Source of the DNA: Cokeromyces recurvatus
Lineage: Eukaryota; Mucoromycota; Mucoromycetes; Mucorales; Mucoraceae
NCBI RefSeq assembly: GCF_025118155.1
Contig: NW_026251390.1
Coordinates: 806,001 to 870,000, forward strand
DNA: 64,000 nt
Direction of reading: 5' to 3'
Shown here: piece by piece, positions 23,976 through 35,533 of the stretch
How positions within the stretch are numbered: position 1 is the stretch's first letter
Layout: every line of letters starts with the position of its first letter
The notes under the pieces: model-generated
What the model was told of the DNA's origin: nothing
The model's input: the letters and a program-made list of their open reading frames with translations, nothing else
The model's database searches: none
Made by a program: the position numbers and the translations under genes

Positions 23976-24182
23976 TTATTCTTTAGCCTTTAAGAGGGTT
24001 TCTTTTCTTTTTTTTTTGTACATGTGATAAATAAAGTACAAACTATAGCAAAGAATGCACGAATTTCGGTCAAAAACTTTGTTCCTTTTTCCTTTTAGTT
24101 TTACACTTGAATTTTCTAATTGAAAGTATTTTCCCACCCCAGAATGAGCGACATAAACATTCACTTTATCAGACCAACTCAT
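23976..24182 (-). pseudogene. Relic of an AzgA-like purine permease N-terminus
   Basis: The minus frame starts MSWSDKVNVYVAHSGVGKYF and continues QLENSSVKLKGKR, close to the start of fungal AzgA-type adenine/guanine/hypoxanthine permeases (conserved VAxSxxGxxFxLEGS). At about 24085-24090 the frame should continue KGTKFLTEIRAFF, a match to the conserved (S/T)(R/K)F(S/L/T)TEIRAG segment, but that lies one frame away. I see no rest of the roughly 500-residue transporter downstream. So this is a truncated, frameshifted remnant. The family match is from memory of the pattern and needs a search. Confidence 0.45.
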
Positions 24183-25382
24183 GATTGATATATTAAAAAG
24201 TAGAATATAATTATGAACTAGGAAAAAAAAAGAAAGAAAGAAAGAAAGAAAGAATACAACAGAGTCAATAGAAAGAAAAGCTGAGAACCAAAGCTCATCA
24301 ATTCCCTCACGATTCTATTTTATTTGTATATAAATGGAAGTGTTACCATTTTTACTAATTTAGAGCAAAATCAATCAATAACAAATAGAGGTTTACAATT
24401 AGTAGTGATGAGTAACCTATTCTGACTTTAATTAATACGACAGTCTCCGTATACTACACTTACATAATTATTTAACATGTGTATATAAGATAAAAGATAA
24501 ATTAAAAAAAAAAAAAGTCCACACTGTTAGTAAAGTATGTAACAAAATGTATCCTCTTTTCAAAATTGACAAGAATTTAAAGAACTCCTAAAAATGAAAA
24601 GAAAAAGAAGATAGCTATCACACTTCTGCTTGTTAAAGATATCGCATTTTTTAGTTATACATCGATTTTCAAAAGGATACAAAATAGGACTCAAGAAAAA
24701 AAAAGGGTAGTATTAAAATGCTGAAAAGGATATGTGTACATTGTCGATTATATAATTCATTAGCGAGGAAAGGCTCACTTTACGACCTTGAAATAGTTGA
24801 CACATTAAAAAAAAAAGCTTTCTTCTAGCAAAACTAAGTCTGGCCCGGGAATTATTACTTTACGAATACACTATCATCCAAAGTGACTGATTATAAAGCA
24901 TTAGGCAGATATACAGCACATCGAAGCTGATAATACATATCAACAAACTTTACAATACTTATGTATAAGAAGGGAGTCTACATGAAGAGGGGTTAAGATT
25001 AGTTATAAAATAAATTCAAATGCTAGATATATTCTCAATAAAAACAGTACAATAATTACGTATCATTGAATGTCTAACATTGATTATTCAAATTGGAACA
25101 ATGGAAATAAGAGAATACACTATTTCTCCCTAATTCTTTATTATTTTCTTTATTTATTCAGTCATATAGTAATTACAAAAAAAAAAAAAAAGATCTATAA
25201 GAGCCTTTACGAATCACATTTTTAATTTCAGGCATTATTCCAAATAGCAATTTAAAACAAAGCCTTAAATGAACCAATTATGTCTTTGATGCCACGTAAA
25301 AATTCGTATTTACTTTTAAAAATACAAATTTTCAATTCAAAGTTCCTTTTTTTTTTCTTTTTTTTTTTGTTAAAGAAATAAT
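24183..25382. other. Intergenic, no gene seen
   Basis: 1.2 kb of A+T-rich DNA with an (AAAG)n tract at 24229-24252. Its right end should hold the promoter of the small cysteine-rich gene. Confidence 0.5.
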
Positions 25383-25592
25383 ATGTGTAAACGTACAACC
25401 TGTAGTAACTGTAATAAAGCAACATGGATCGGTAAGTGTAGATAGTAAACTTAGTAGTGTAGCATTCTGTATTTATATATTATATTAGGCTGTGGTAGAC
25501 ATGTTGAAGAAGTTTTAGATGATGTTCCTAAAGATGAAAGATGCCAATGCCCTGGAATTTTCGCTCGAATCAAAGCTGCTCTTGGGTTTTAA
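25383..25592 (+). CDS. Small 50-residue cysteine-rich protein (CGRH motif)
   Basis: Two exons (25383-25431, 25489-25592) spliced at GTAAGTG...TATTAG give MCKRTTCSNCNKATWIGCGR followed by HVEEVLDDVPKDERCQCPGI and FARIKAALGF. Six cysteines lie in CxxxxCxxC, a single C in IGCGRH, and CQC, suggesting a metal-binding fold. Similar tiny proteins with CGCGRHIE...ERCxCP occur across fungi and plants; I know of no assigned function. The splice is required, since the first exon alone stops soon. It ends 100 bp from the Phb1 stop, tail to tail. Confidence 0.8.
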
Positions 25593-25692
25593 TTTTTTTT
25601 TTTTTCAAAAAAAAAAAAAATAAATAAATAAAATAATACTTATAGATTTGTATTCATATATAATAAATAATTAATAAGCTATAACATTTCGT

Positions 25693-26753
25693 TTAAGCTT
25701 GACCCATGTTAAGAAGCAAGTTAGATTTGTTACTATTCTTATTATTAGGTAAATAAGTAACTCGCTCATTTCTTGATAATGTTGCTGCAATTTCCTTGGA
25801 TGCTTCAATTTTTCTAAAGGCAATAAAACCATCACCTGCATTTGCAAGTGCTGAAGAAATCATTTCAGCAGCTTGAGAGTCTCCTTCAGCTCGAATAATG
25901 GAAGCTTGTTTTTCTTGTTCTGCTCGTTCAACAATATATTTCGCACGCTCGGCTTCTTGTTGCGCAATTTGTTTTTGCTCGACAGCATTAGTAAATTCTT
26001 TACCAAATGTCATATGTGTCTATTACATACATACACCATATTGAATGAATTCAATACCAGTAGTCTATATGTGTGGTGTACTTGTATATTTAAATATATA
26101 TATATGTATATAACTAACTTACAATTGAAACATCTTCTAAAGCTATATTAAAATCTCTAGCACGTTTATAGAGTTCCTCTCGAATCTTTGCAGAAACCAC
26201 TTCACGCTGCGTAATTAATTCAGAGGCATCAAACTGTGCAACAATCGCTTTTAAGACTTCATTCCCTATTGAGGGTAATACTCTTTCATCATAATCCTCT
26301 CCCAAGTTTTGATAAATGGTGGACACATTTTTAATATCTGGGCGATGAAGAACTCGTAACGTTAAACTAACCATTTGCATGTCTTTTGAACCTGTTGTCG
26401 TCGAGATATTTCGAGGCTTGGTTCGAACATCAAATAGAACAGCACGTTGAAGCCATGGTACTAAAAAATGTGTACCTTCACCTACTGATGAAGATTTTAC
26501 ACCTTGGATACGATCAAAAATGACGGCACGATATCCACCTTGTACTATTAACGAGTTGTTAATACATTATGATACAATTTTATAGCTACTAAATTAGCTT
26601 ATTATTTTTTTTTTTTTCAATAAAATAAAACAAAATAAAATAAAATAAAAGATAAAAAAAAAGTTTACCATCATACATAGCAGATTGAATGCCTCCAATA
26701 GCAATACCAGCTGGAATAGCAAGTTTAGCAATATTACCGAGAATGGCAGCCAT
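25693..26753 (-). CDS. PHB1: Prohibitin 1 (mitochondrial inner-membrane ring subunit)
   Basis: Subunit of the ring-shaped prohibitin complex that supports inner-membrane proteins and m-AAA protease activity, normally with Phb2. The start at 26753 gives [20 protein letters not shown], an N-terminal membrane segment. The next exon holds [67 protein letters not shown] and [16 protein letters not shown]. The last exon (from [20 protein letters not shown]) has the coiled coil and ends NLLLNMGQA. Sequence is closer to Phb1 than Phb2. The intron after EDVSI uses donor GTAAGTTAG and acceptor GTAATAG. An earlier AG within it would give a truncated product. Phb2 is not in this window. Confidence 0.97.
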
Positions 26754-27747
26754 TTTAGCTAATACCGATTTATAAAGTAAAATGTGAGTAAAAAAAAATA
26801 AAATAGAATAAAATAAAAAATGTGGAGAAGCGTTTATTGCCTTCATGTCAAGGGTGTGACTTCTTCTCGAGAATACCAATACATCCAATCATTTTTATAT
26901 GTTTAGGTTCTGTATGTATAAATAAACTAAAATTATTCTTTGATGAATCAAAAAGAATCTTGTCATGGTCTCTCTCTCTCTCTCTCTCTCTGACACCATA
27001 TACGAAGTCCTTTCCCTAATAAGAGGAAAGCTGTATTTGATATAGTGATGAAAAAGAAAAAAGACGATTTATTGGAGTAAAAAGGGGGGGTAAGAACAGC
27101 CACAATTAATAGTAGACTACCACTACAACACAAATGGCCTTTGCTGCATTTATGTCGCGCTATCATAAAATGATGACTTCCCTCTCTTTAATATTTTAAG
27201 TCTACCCATATAGACTCTTAGGAGATGACTACATATTTGTTTCCATTCATAAAGTATCACTCGGTATCATTTTCAAGCATATTATTTTGTTGAATGTTGA
27301 GAGTGCGTCACAATAAACGATCCTCTCTTTAGGACTTTGCCCGTTACTCATTGGTCCCAGTCTAACTTGTAAGTTTATTACTCTGATTATATAAACATAG
27401 TTCCCATCCCCCTTCTCAAAAATCCAAAAAGATGCTAAATTTTTTCCTGCCTCAATTTAAAGGTGTAGTTTTAATAATAGAGATAATTCTATACTACTAT
27501 AAACCGTTTTGATAACAAGTAGAACGTTATTATTGTGTTTAATCTCTTTCAGCTACTCCATCTCTCTCTTCTTTTCTTTTATTTTACAGATAAGATGAAG
27601 AATGGTTAAGATTAAATTCAAAGGGTCTTCTCCTTTATTGTCGGAGAATATAATTCTGATGATGAAGAAGAACATTAATTACATATATTATTTATTTACT
27701 ACTTCATACATATTACACATTTATTATATCCAACTCATTCTCTTTTC
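26754..27747. other. Intergenic, no gene seen
   Basis: 1 kb between the Phb1 start and the Erv14 stop, containing a (TC)n microsatellite at about 26970-26991. No coding frame is supported. Confidence 0.55.
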
Positions 27748-28470
27748 CTAGTTGGTGGCAATCATAGCAACAATCATACGGTAAAGATAATAAAAGAAAC
27801 ACTACCAAATTTATGGTTAAAGATATTGAATATAACCAACTTCACTTCTCCACCTTTTTTTTTTTTTAATGACTTACCAAAGCATAGAAACCAAGCTTAA
27901 TAAAACATTCCTTTTTATGTTTTGACAATGTACGGAATATCTCGGTAGCATCATACATATGTGTACGATTCATGACTCTATAGTATAAATAACATTTTAG
28001 TTAGTCCATATACACTTTTTCCCCCCCCTAACCATTGTCTTATTTTTCATTAAAGTAAAAAATATTACTTACTTTCTAACGTTAAGAACTAAAATGGGTA
28101 AATTGATAAGCATGGGGAACCAATGACCTGTTACTAGAAACATGGAAAATACAAATGCTTGTAGTCCCATTTCGGGTAAAACAAACTTTTATATATATAT
28201 ATATACATGTATGGATAATTTAGCAAATAATGTATATAAATTTACTTTTGTTGAACCTAATTTTACCTGGTTGAGTTTATTACAGAGATCGATAGGATTA
28301 ATATAATCGCATTCTAAATCTGAAAACATAATGACCTATAATAATAATAATTAAATCAGACATTGTTAAAAAAATATAACCTAAAATAATCTTACAAAAA
28401 AGACCATTAGAAATAAAAGAATGGCTGCTAATACAACAGCAGATAAAAACAAAAAAGTGGATCCAAACAT
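27748..28470 (-). CDS. ERV14: ER cargo receptor Erv14/cornichon
   Basis: Membrane receptor that loads transmembrane cargo into COPII vesicles at ER exit. Five short exons give about 136 residues, none long enough to stand out alone. In order: MFGSTFLFLSAVVLAAILLF, then VIMFSDLECDYINPIDLCNK (the cornichon signature), FVLPEMGLQAFVFSMFLVTG with HWFPMLINLPILVLNVRK, then VMNRTHMYDATEIFRTLSKH with KKECFIKLGFYAL, and finally CFFYYLYRMIVAMIATN. All junctions use GTAAG/GTAAA donors and AG acceptors and keep frame. Length and order match yeast Erv14 (138 residues). Three or four membrane segments are visible. Confidence 0.95.
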
Positions 28471-28828
28471 GTTGATGTTCTATACTTTTACAAAATGAAA
28501 AAAGAAAAAAAAAAAAAAAAGAACAGAAATGTTTATAAGGAATTACCTTTTATTTCATGAAGTTTAAAATCATCCAATCATATTAAAGGTTAATAATTTC
28601 GTGTTTTTTTTCTTAATAATGAGTGTATATTATATAATCTTCTAGAGAACATAAACCCGCTCTCACTCCTCCTTACAGCATATATTGATAGCATATAAAT
28701 TTGAGGAAGAAAAGAAAAGAAAATAGTATCGTATTATAACACAGTCAAATAAAAATGGGTTTATATACATTTTTATTATTATTATGATTATGATTACTAT
28801 TATGATGTATTATTAAATATGATATTTA
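28471..28828. other. Intergenic, no gene seen
   Basis: 358 bp holding the Erv14 promoter side and the 3' end of the nucleotidyltransferase gene. No frame of interest. Confidence 0.5.
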
Positions 28829-30540
28829 TCAACGATGAAAAGAAGTACATAAAGAGGCCAAATTACCCCTCGATTCTAATAAGACATGAACAGCTCTTTC
28901 AAATTCCATCCTTAAACCACGAACAGAAGCTTCATTGGCAGAGTTGCCTAAATTACGTCTTGTATCAAAGGGCTCTTCCACACATAATCCATGTTTTCCC
29001 TCTGAATTGTTCCCTAGATATTGCCATCCCTTTTCATCACGTGTCATTAGACAACCGTGTCGAACGGAGACAACTTGAGACTTGTAATCGAATTCATAAG
29101 CAAATTTTCGAAAGAAGCCATAAAATAGGCTACCTAGGCTTTCAGAGTTGGCTTTACCAAAGCCTACAAGTTGAGATAGATCTTGACAAAAAGAAGAATT
29201 CAAACCATTTATTTGTATATTATCTTTTGAAAGACGATGAGGCATTTCATGAAGCTTAGGAAGAATAGGTGGAGAACGAGATTGTAAGAAATAAAGAGCC
29301 ATACAAGTCCAAGTATATGTTGATAACGTACCACCACTTGCTGTATAACACATAGATAGATAGATGCATATGTATATATGTATATATATATGTATATGTA
29401 TATGTATATTGAGAGAGAGGGAGAAAGAGAGAGAGAGAGTGAGTGAAAGAGAGAGAGAGAGATTTATTATTATTATGTGATATATACATATACATGATAT
29501 TTATTTACCTGCATCATTTAGTTTCCTTTGTTTAGCCCAATGTTTAACAAGCAATATAAAAGGTCTTACTCGAGGATCAATAGCAACATATGTTTTAATC
29601 ATTTTTGTATTCTGTAAAGCTAAAGTATTATTCACATTTAAATCACAAGCCAATTCTCTATAATAGAAAGATGGACATATTTAATATCTAAGGAGGTATA
29701 TACACGAAAAAAAAAAAAACCATCTATTTACAAGACAGGATCCCATATTTTTACAATAGGCACTTTTGCTTTTGAAATGATTTTTAAAATATATAATCCA
29801 TCTATGTATGTATGTAAAGAATAAACAAAAAAAAAAAATGATATATTAGCTTATATAAAAATATACACACTATTTAAACCGCTATATCTTAATTGTACAT
29901 TTTGTTAACACAGTTGCTAATGTTTTCATTGATTTCAAACCTTGCCATGTAGTAGAAATACAGATATCGACATCTGATTGATCTGTGCCTAAATTATTTA
30001 CAGAAGATCTAATTTATGTATGTATGTAAATAAAAATGTAAATATAGACATGCATAGATATAATTACCCAAATAAGTAAACATTGAATTGATAGTTGGGC
30101 CATTCTTCTTTTAATATATTTTGTATCTTTACAGTCATCATTTGTCTTTTACGGAATGATTGACGAGAAGGTATTAACCTCTAAAAAGCAAAGTAAAAGA
30201 AGTTTGTAAAAAAAAAACAAAATAAAAATGTGTGTTTCTTTACTTGATATAATTTTAACATTCTAAAAGATAATAATTCATCAAAAGATATTGTAATTGG
30301 TAGATACAATAAATAATCTTCTTGAGTATAATCATCTTTAGTAATACAACAATCTAAAGAATCAATAGTAGAACTGTCGGTTAATAATAGATCAGATGAA
30401 CAAGATTCAAATGTCGAAGATGATGACGAAGAAGAATTGTAATCGTCAAAGTCTATTGTTTTTAAATTCAAGTCTTCTTTTTTAAACCAATGATATGAAT
30501 TATTTACAATTGAATATGTTTCCATGTTATTTATATGCAT
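28829..30540 (-). CDS. Cid1-family non-canonical poly(A)/poly(U) polymerase
   Basis: Template-independent terminal nucleotidyltransferase adding A or U tails to RNA. The long first exon (30540 to about 30245) starts MHINNMETYSIVNN and is Ser-rich. The next exons carry RQSFRKRQMMTVKIQNILK and FNVYLFG|SSVNNLG, then the catalytic SDVDIC (the DxD pair), and IISKAKVPIVKIWDPELACD with the third carboxylate typical of the family. VKHWAKQRKLN, SGGTLSTYTWTCMALYFLQS and a PAP-associated C-terminal part (ESLGSLFYGFFRKFAYEFDY) end at RGNLASLCTSFHR. The gene resembles fission-yeast Cid1/Cid13/Cid12. Those act in mRNA decay, polyadenylation and the RNAi RDRC complex respectively, and sequence alone does not say which applies. 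Either of the first two Met codons could be the start. Confidence 0.9.
29393..29463. repeat. (TATG)/(GA) microsatellites in intron
   Basis: Adjacent TATATG and GAGAGA tracts fill an intron of the Cid1-family gene. Confidence 0.8.
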
Positions 30541-32184
30541 GCGATGTAGACTGTATATATTATTTATTAAAGAAAAAAGAAAGAAAGAAAAAAAAAAAGG
30601 GATCTTAGTCTTTATACTGTAACTTGCTTATAATTTATATATTAAAATTGTCGATGCACATCCAAATCAAATATTGGTGTAATGATAAAAAAGTTAGTTT
30701 TTTCCTCCAATCATGAATACTCCTTTTTTTTTTTTTTTTTTTTTTTTTGCAGGGAAAAAAAAAGAATGTATTTGTTTATTTATCACAACAATTAGTAGTA
30801 AATGGTTTTGTATAAAAATATATATTTATACATATATATATTCAATACAAAAGTAACTTGTTTAAGAATGTATGTCAACATTTCTTTATTATCATTTATA
30901 TCTCTATTTCACCATTATTACAGAAAAAAAAAAAGAGGATAGGAACAGATTATGTAATACATATGACGATCATCGGTAATTTATATAATAACATTGTCGT
31001 ACACTCCCCCCTTTTTTTTATTGTCATAATCCCACCTAAGTTTTCTTTTTTTTTTCTTTTTTTTTATTATTTGCATACATACTCCCTTCTAACCCTTAAC
31101 ACACATTTGAGGTCTATTCCCTCGTCTCTTATTGAATAATATTAAATATTTTAGATAAAATGTTTAAGAAAAAAAAAAGCATATATTGTTCATGATACAT
31201 TTATAAACATGGATATCTTTATTCACTCCTCCTTTGTTACTAACTACTTTTTATGACTGAGAATAAATGATATTTAGGGGGTAACAGATAAATGATAATG
31301 TCTGTGCTTTGTATTTCGTGTTAACATAAAGCCATTATATTAGAAATTGAAAAAAAAAAGAAAATTGCTCCTTTTACTGCATTAAAAAAAAAAGAGACAT
31401 TTATGATAGTTTATATTCTTTAGAGTATATCATTCTCCTATTTCATGTTAATTAAGATGCACTCTATTGATGTATTCTTAACAAACCTTTTCTTCTTCTC
31501 CCTCTTCAGCTTTTCCTCCTTCTAAATATTGACTCATTTACTTTATTAGTCAACATAAATACCAGTCACTGGGCTCTCTCATAGATACTTATCAAATAAT
31601 CAATCATGCTGTTCGAGTACATACATTATTTATTCCAACATACTACTTGGATACATACGAAAGAGTTTCTCTACCTACTATTCTATTCTACTCAATTTCG
31701 CATGGGTACCTTTTGATTACATAATATTCTATAGTTAAACAAAAAAGGAACACACACACACCTATTATTCCTTTTTTTCTTTCTTTCTTTCTTTCTTTTG
31801 ATATGGAGATAAATACATATGTCAAAAATGACAGATTATTCTAAAAGGGAACAATGTAGAATATTAAATACCGAGAATATTATTTAGAGTAACAAGATGA
31901 TGTCTTGTTAAAATATAACCTTTTTTTTGTTACACAATTGATGCATCATGCTTCCAAATCATTTGCATGAGAGAAATAAAATAAATAAACGGGATGATTC
32001 TTTTTGAACAAGGAACAAACAAAAAAAGATAGGTAAAAATGTCATATTGATTGAGAATAACTACAAAGGATCCTCCTCTTTAATTATGCATATTTTGAGT
32101 TAATTATTACATAATCATTTTTTTTTTCCGTTTCTCACAAATTTACTGGTGCAAATAGTTTTGTTGTTGTGACTTTACGAAAAT

Positions 32185-32221
<37 letters not shown>

Positions 32222-32370
32222 TTTATAAATATTTACCTATATAATAAATATAATCAAATAAAATTTCTTTTCTCTCTCTCTCTCTCTTTTTTTTTGTTTT
32301 TTTTGTTTTTTTATTTATTTATTATTATTTACTTACTTACGTACGACGTATAGTGTGCAGTTATAAAGAT
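30541..32370. other. Intergenic, no gene seen
   Basis: 1.8 kb between divergent genes (nucleotidyltransferase minus, kinase plus). It holds T25 at 30724-30748, (TTTC)n at about 31772-31798, T31 at 32188-32218 and (TC)n at about 32272-32287. A 93-codon plus frame at 30858 is T-rich and not credible. Confidence 0.55.
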
Positions 32371-34158
32371 ATGGTATAGTCTTTATTCTCATTAAATAGT
32401 ATTTATAACAAAACTTATATATGCAATTATTATAGGCTACAACTGTGAAAATTAATGTTAACAATAGTAAACAAGAAGAAAATGTAGAAAATGTAATGAT
32501 TTCCTTTTATATATAAAAAAAAAGATATACATGTGTGTGTGTGTATGTATTAATTTCGTATCTAAATAGAATACGCATCGACGTCAAAAATCTCGTAGTG
32601 GATTAGAAATTAATACAGATTTAAATAAAACAAACGCATTCTTTTATACTCCAGATTCATCTACGAATACACCACGTCCACCTCCTTCTCTTTCACGTAA
32701 AATATCAATCAGACAAACGGCTACTTCACCTTGGATACCCGAAGATGATCAACAACAGCAAGAAAATTATCGTGATAGTTATGCTAACAGACTTAGACAT
32801 CTTGTTGCTTCCTCTTCACGTCTATCTACTCCTACTCATTTGAATCCAAATAACGAAAAGGATTCACACTTATCAACTGAAAGGTTCCTTGTTTCTTCTT
32901 TACCTACCCCTACACCTGAATCCTCCCAACAAACAACATCAACATCTACTACTACTACCACTACTCATAATGCATTTTTATTTCCAAGTCAAGCCGAAAT
33001 ACAAGAAATACCTATCATCTCTTCTACTCTAGATCCTCATCTATTATCATCTCACGAAGAAGACACGATACATCATTCTAAACTATCATTTATACCCAAT
33101 CATGAGAATGAGGATGAGAATGATGATATCGTGGGTCACCAGATTGGTGCTGATTATCGTATCTGTAAATTATTAGGTGTAGGGGCCTTTTCAAAAGTAT
33201 ATTTAACTCATCATTTGACAAGAGATCAATTCTTTGCTATCAAGACGATAAAGAAAGGAAAATTATTCGATGACTCTAGAGTAAGATCAAGTATACTAAG
33301 AGAAATTAATATATTAAAAGTAAGTCGACACATTCAATAAATAAACAATAGGATTAAATAATGTCATCATCATAGTCTATTCAGCATCCTAATATTGTAC
33401 ATTTGGAAACAACCATGGAAACAGAAAAGATGGTTTGTATTGTATTGGAATATGTTGAAGGCGGTGAATTATTTGATTTTGTAAAAAAGTTGCATAAAGG
33501 AAATCAATCTATGAATGAAATTCAAGTGAGGACATTATTTTTACAATTACTACATGCTGTTAAATGGCTACATGAAAGAAATATTGTTCATCGTGATTTA
33601 AAATTAGAAAGTAATTTATTTATTTATTTTTTTTTTATTTCTATACGTGAAAACCCCCCCCACACACACACACATACATACAATCTGTATTAACATAAAC
33701 ATGGGTTATTACTACTATTCATTTGATTGATAGATATATTGATTCATAAGGACGATCATGGAGAGATGGTATTAAAAATTACTGATTTCGGTTTAGCACG
33801 CGTCATCGATCCTAAATCACCTTTATTGGTTACACGTTGTGGCAGTGAAGAATATGCAGCACCTGAAATTATTAAACAAGAAAATTATGATGGTAGAAAG
33901 ACGGATATTTGGTCGTTGGGTATCATCTTGTATACTCTCTTAGTTGGCTATTTACCCTTTCGATATGATCCACGTAAACAAGAACGCGTTTCTCAATTAT
34001 TTTATCGTATCGTTCGTGCGGAAGTTAAATGGCCTCAAGATGCTATCATCAGCGACGAAGCTAAACAAGTCGTTCATGCTATTTTAGAAAGAGATCCTCA
34101 AAAAGAATTTCAATACAAGATATTGAACTCTTACCTTGGTTCTTGGAAAAAGAGTTAA
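32371..34158 (+). CDS. Ser/Thr protein kinase (CAMK-like), probable C-terminal frameshift
   Basis: About 520 residues. The likely first coding exon is only ATG at 32371-32373, followed by donor GTATAG. Exon 2 (32436-32500) and exon 3 (32571-33319) encode a disordered S/T/Q-rich N-terminus. The kinase domain then has the glycine loop LGVGAFSKV, VAIK-type lysine FAIKTIKKGK, VLEYVEGGELFDF, the catalytic loop IVHRDLKLEN (split by an intron before N), DFG in KITDFGLARV, and CGSEEYAAPEII in the activation segment. DIWSLGIILYTLLVGYLPF follows. The end reads ILERDPQKEFQYKILNSYLG, unlike any kinase. One frame over it reads KRISIQDIELLPWFLEKELM, the expected subdomain XI, so one A appears to be missing from the A5 run at 34100-34104. 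The exact subfamily is not recognised. Confidence 0.87.
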
Positions 34159-34335
34159 TGTGATTGGGCCAAGATTCACGTGAAAAAAAAAAATAATAAT
34201 AGAAAAATAGAAAAAAAAAAAAGCTTATGTATAACTAAGAAGAACCTTTTTTTTTTCTCTCTCTTTCTTTTTCTCTTTGTTAATTATTTACAAATAGTAT
34301 ACCTTTTTTTCTTTGTTAATAATAATAATAATAAA

Positions 34336-34712
34336 ATGTCTATGTTTGATAAGTTTAAAGAACAAGCTTCTAAAGCAGCCAAAAGTAAAAAAAAAAAAAA
34401 AAAAAAAAACAACTAATGTTGAATTGAAAGCTAATTATATATGCATAGGTGCAAGTAATTTGAGTCAAAATGCTGTTCGTCAAGTAAGTGACATGGCAGC
34501 AAATGCAGGTATATCTGTATATAATATTATAAAATATGAACACTTTTATATATACATATACATATCTATATAGGAGGCCCTAATTTCAATAGTCCGTTTC
34601 CTCGTAATTTAAGTGAAGAATGTGCCAAGGCTTCAAGAATCCTTGAACAATTTATTAGTAAGTCAATTTTTAAAACAATAAGAAAAGCTTATCAAAATTG
34701 AATTGTATTTGG

Positions 34713-34744
<32 letters not shown>

Positions 34745-35508
34745 CCAGACAAAGATGAAATTGAAAATGGATTTGATACAATTATACCTGTTTCAGTTAT
34801 AAAAGAAGCAAAAGGTCTTGCCATTTTTACCATTGTAAAAGCTGGATTTTTATGGAGTGGACGTGCAGGTAGTGGTGTTGTTGTTGCAAGGTAATATAAA
34901 ATAAAAAAAAAAAAGAAACAGTAATAATAATAATCATAAAAAAGCGGATAAAAATAACATTTCCTTTTATTCATATATTATCATTATTATAAGATTGCCT
35001 GATGGAAGTAAGTTTCTCTCTCCCTCCCCTTTAATGTGTCATCTTATCTTTTATTAAATTCTTGTATTTAGGATGGAGCGCACCTTCAGCTATCATGACA
35101 GGTGGCGTTGGTTTTGGTGCCCAAATTGGTGCTGATCTAACCGATTCTGTTTTGATTTTAAATAGTGAAGAAGCAGTGCGTGCCTTTTCTCAAGGAGGTA
35201 ATCTCACGATAGGCGGTAATTTATCTGTTAGTGCAGGCCCGATTGGTGCTGGTGGTGAAGCATCTATTACAGGAGATATAAAGGATAAAAAGGTAGCACC
35301 TGTCTTTGCTTATACAAAATCAAAGGGTCTCTTTGCTGGTATGAGCATTGAAGGCACAGGTCTCGTAGAATTAACTCGTGCAAATACAAATTTCTATGGT
35401 AAACCTATACGTGCTGATGCTATTTTAAGAGGTGAAATTGAGCCTCCTATTGAAGCTCAAGTTTTATATAATACAATTCAAAAGGCTGAAAATCGTGATC
35501 CTTATTAA
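34336..35508 (+). CDS. YSC84: Ysc84-like (SH3YL1-type) actin-patch / lipid-binding protein
   Basis: Peripheral protein of endocytic actin patches; the SYLF domain binds phosphoinositides and actin in this family. Start MSMFDKFKEQASKAAK at 34336. Further exons read SASNLSQNAVRQVSDMAANA, GGPNFNSPFPRNLSEECAKA, then VIKEAKGLAIFTIVKAGFLW with SGRAGSGVVVAR. A 14-bp exon (34994-35007) codes for LPDG. The last exon has WSAPSAIMTGGVGFGAQIGA and GIEGTGLVELTRAN-like text through IRADAILRGEIEPPIEAQVL. The yeast protein ends in an SH3 domain; here translation stops at 35508 after NRDPY, so there is no SH3 domain. T30 precedes one acceptor (34715-34744). Convergent with ProRS, 25 bp apart. Confidence 0.93.
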
Positions 35509-35531
35509 ATAAATAAATAAATAAATAAATA
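35509..35531. repeat. (TAAA)n tract between two stop codons
   Basis: Repeated AAATAAAT separates the Ysc84-like stop from the ProRS stop. It also supplies AATAAA-like polyadenylation words on the plus strand. Confidence 0.8.
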
Positions 35532-35533
35532 GT

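Noticed and set aside
26012..26125. Extra 28-bp exon in Phb1 reading TTGIEFIQY
   Set aside because: It would leave a 17-bp intron and break the frame; the direct EDVSI|THMTFG join matches Phb1.
28819..29259. 146-codon plus frame
   Set aside because: Antisense to the last exon of the Cid1-family gene, whose minus-strand protein is clearly conserved.
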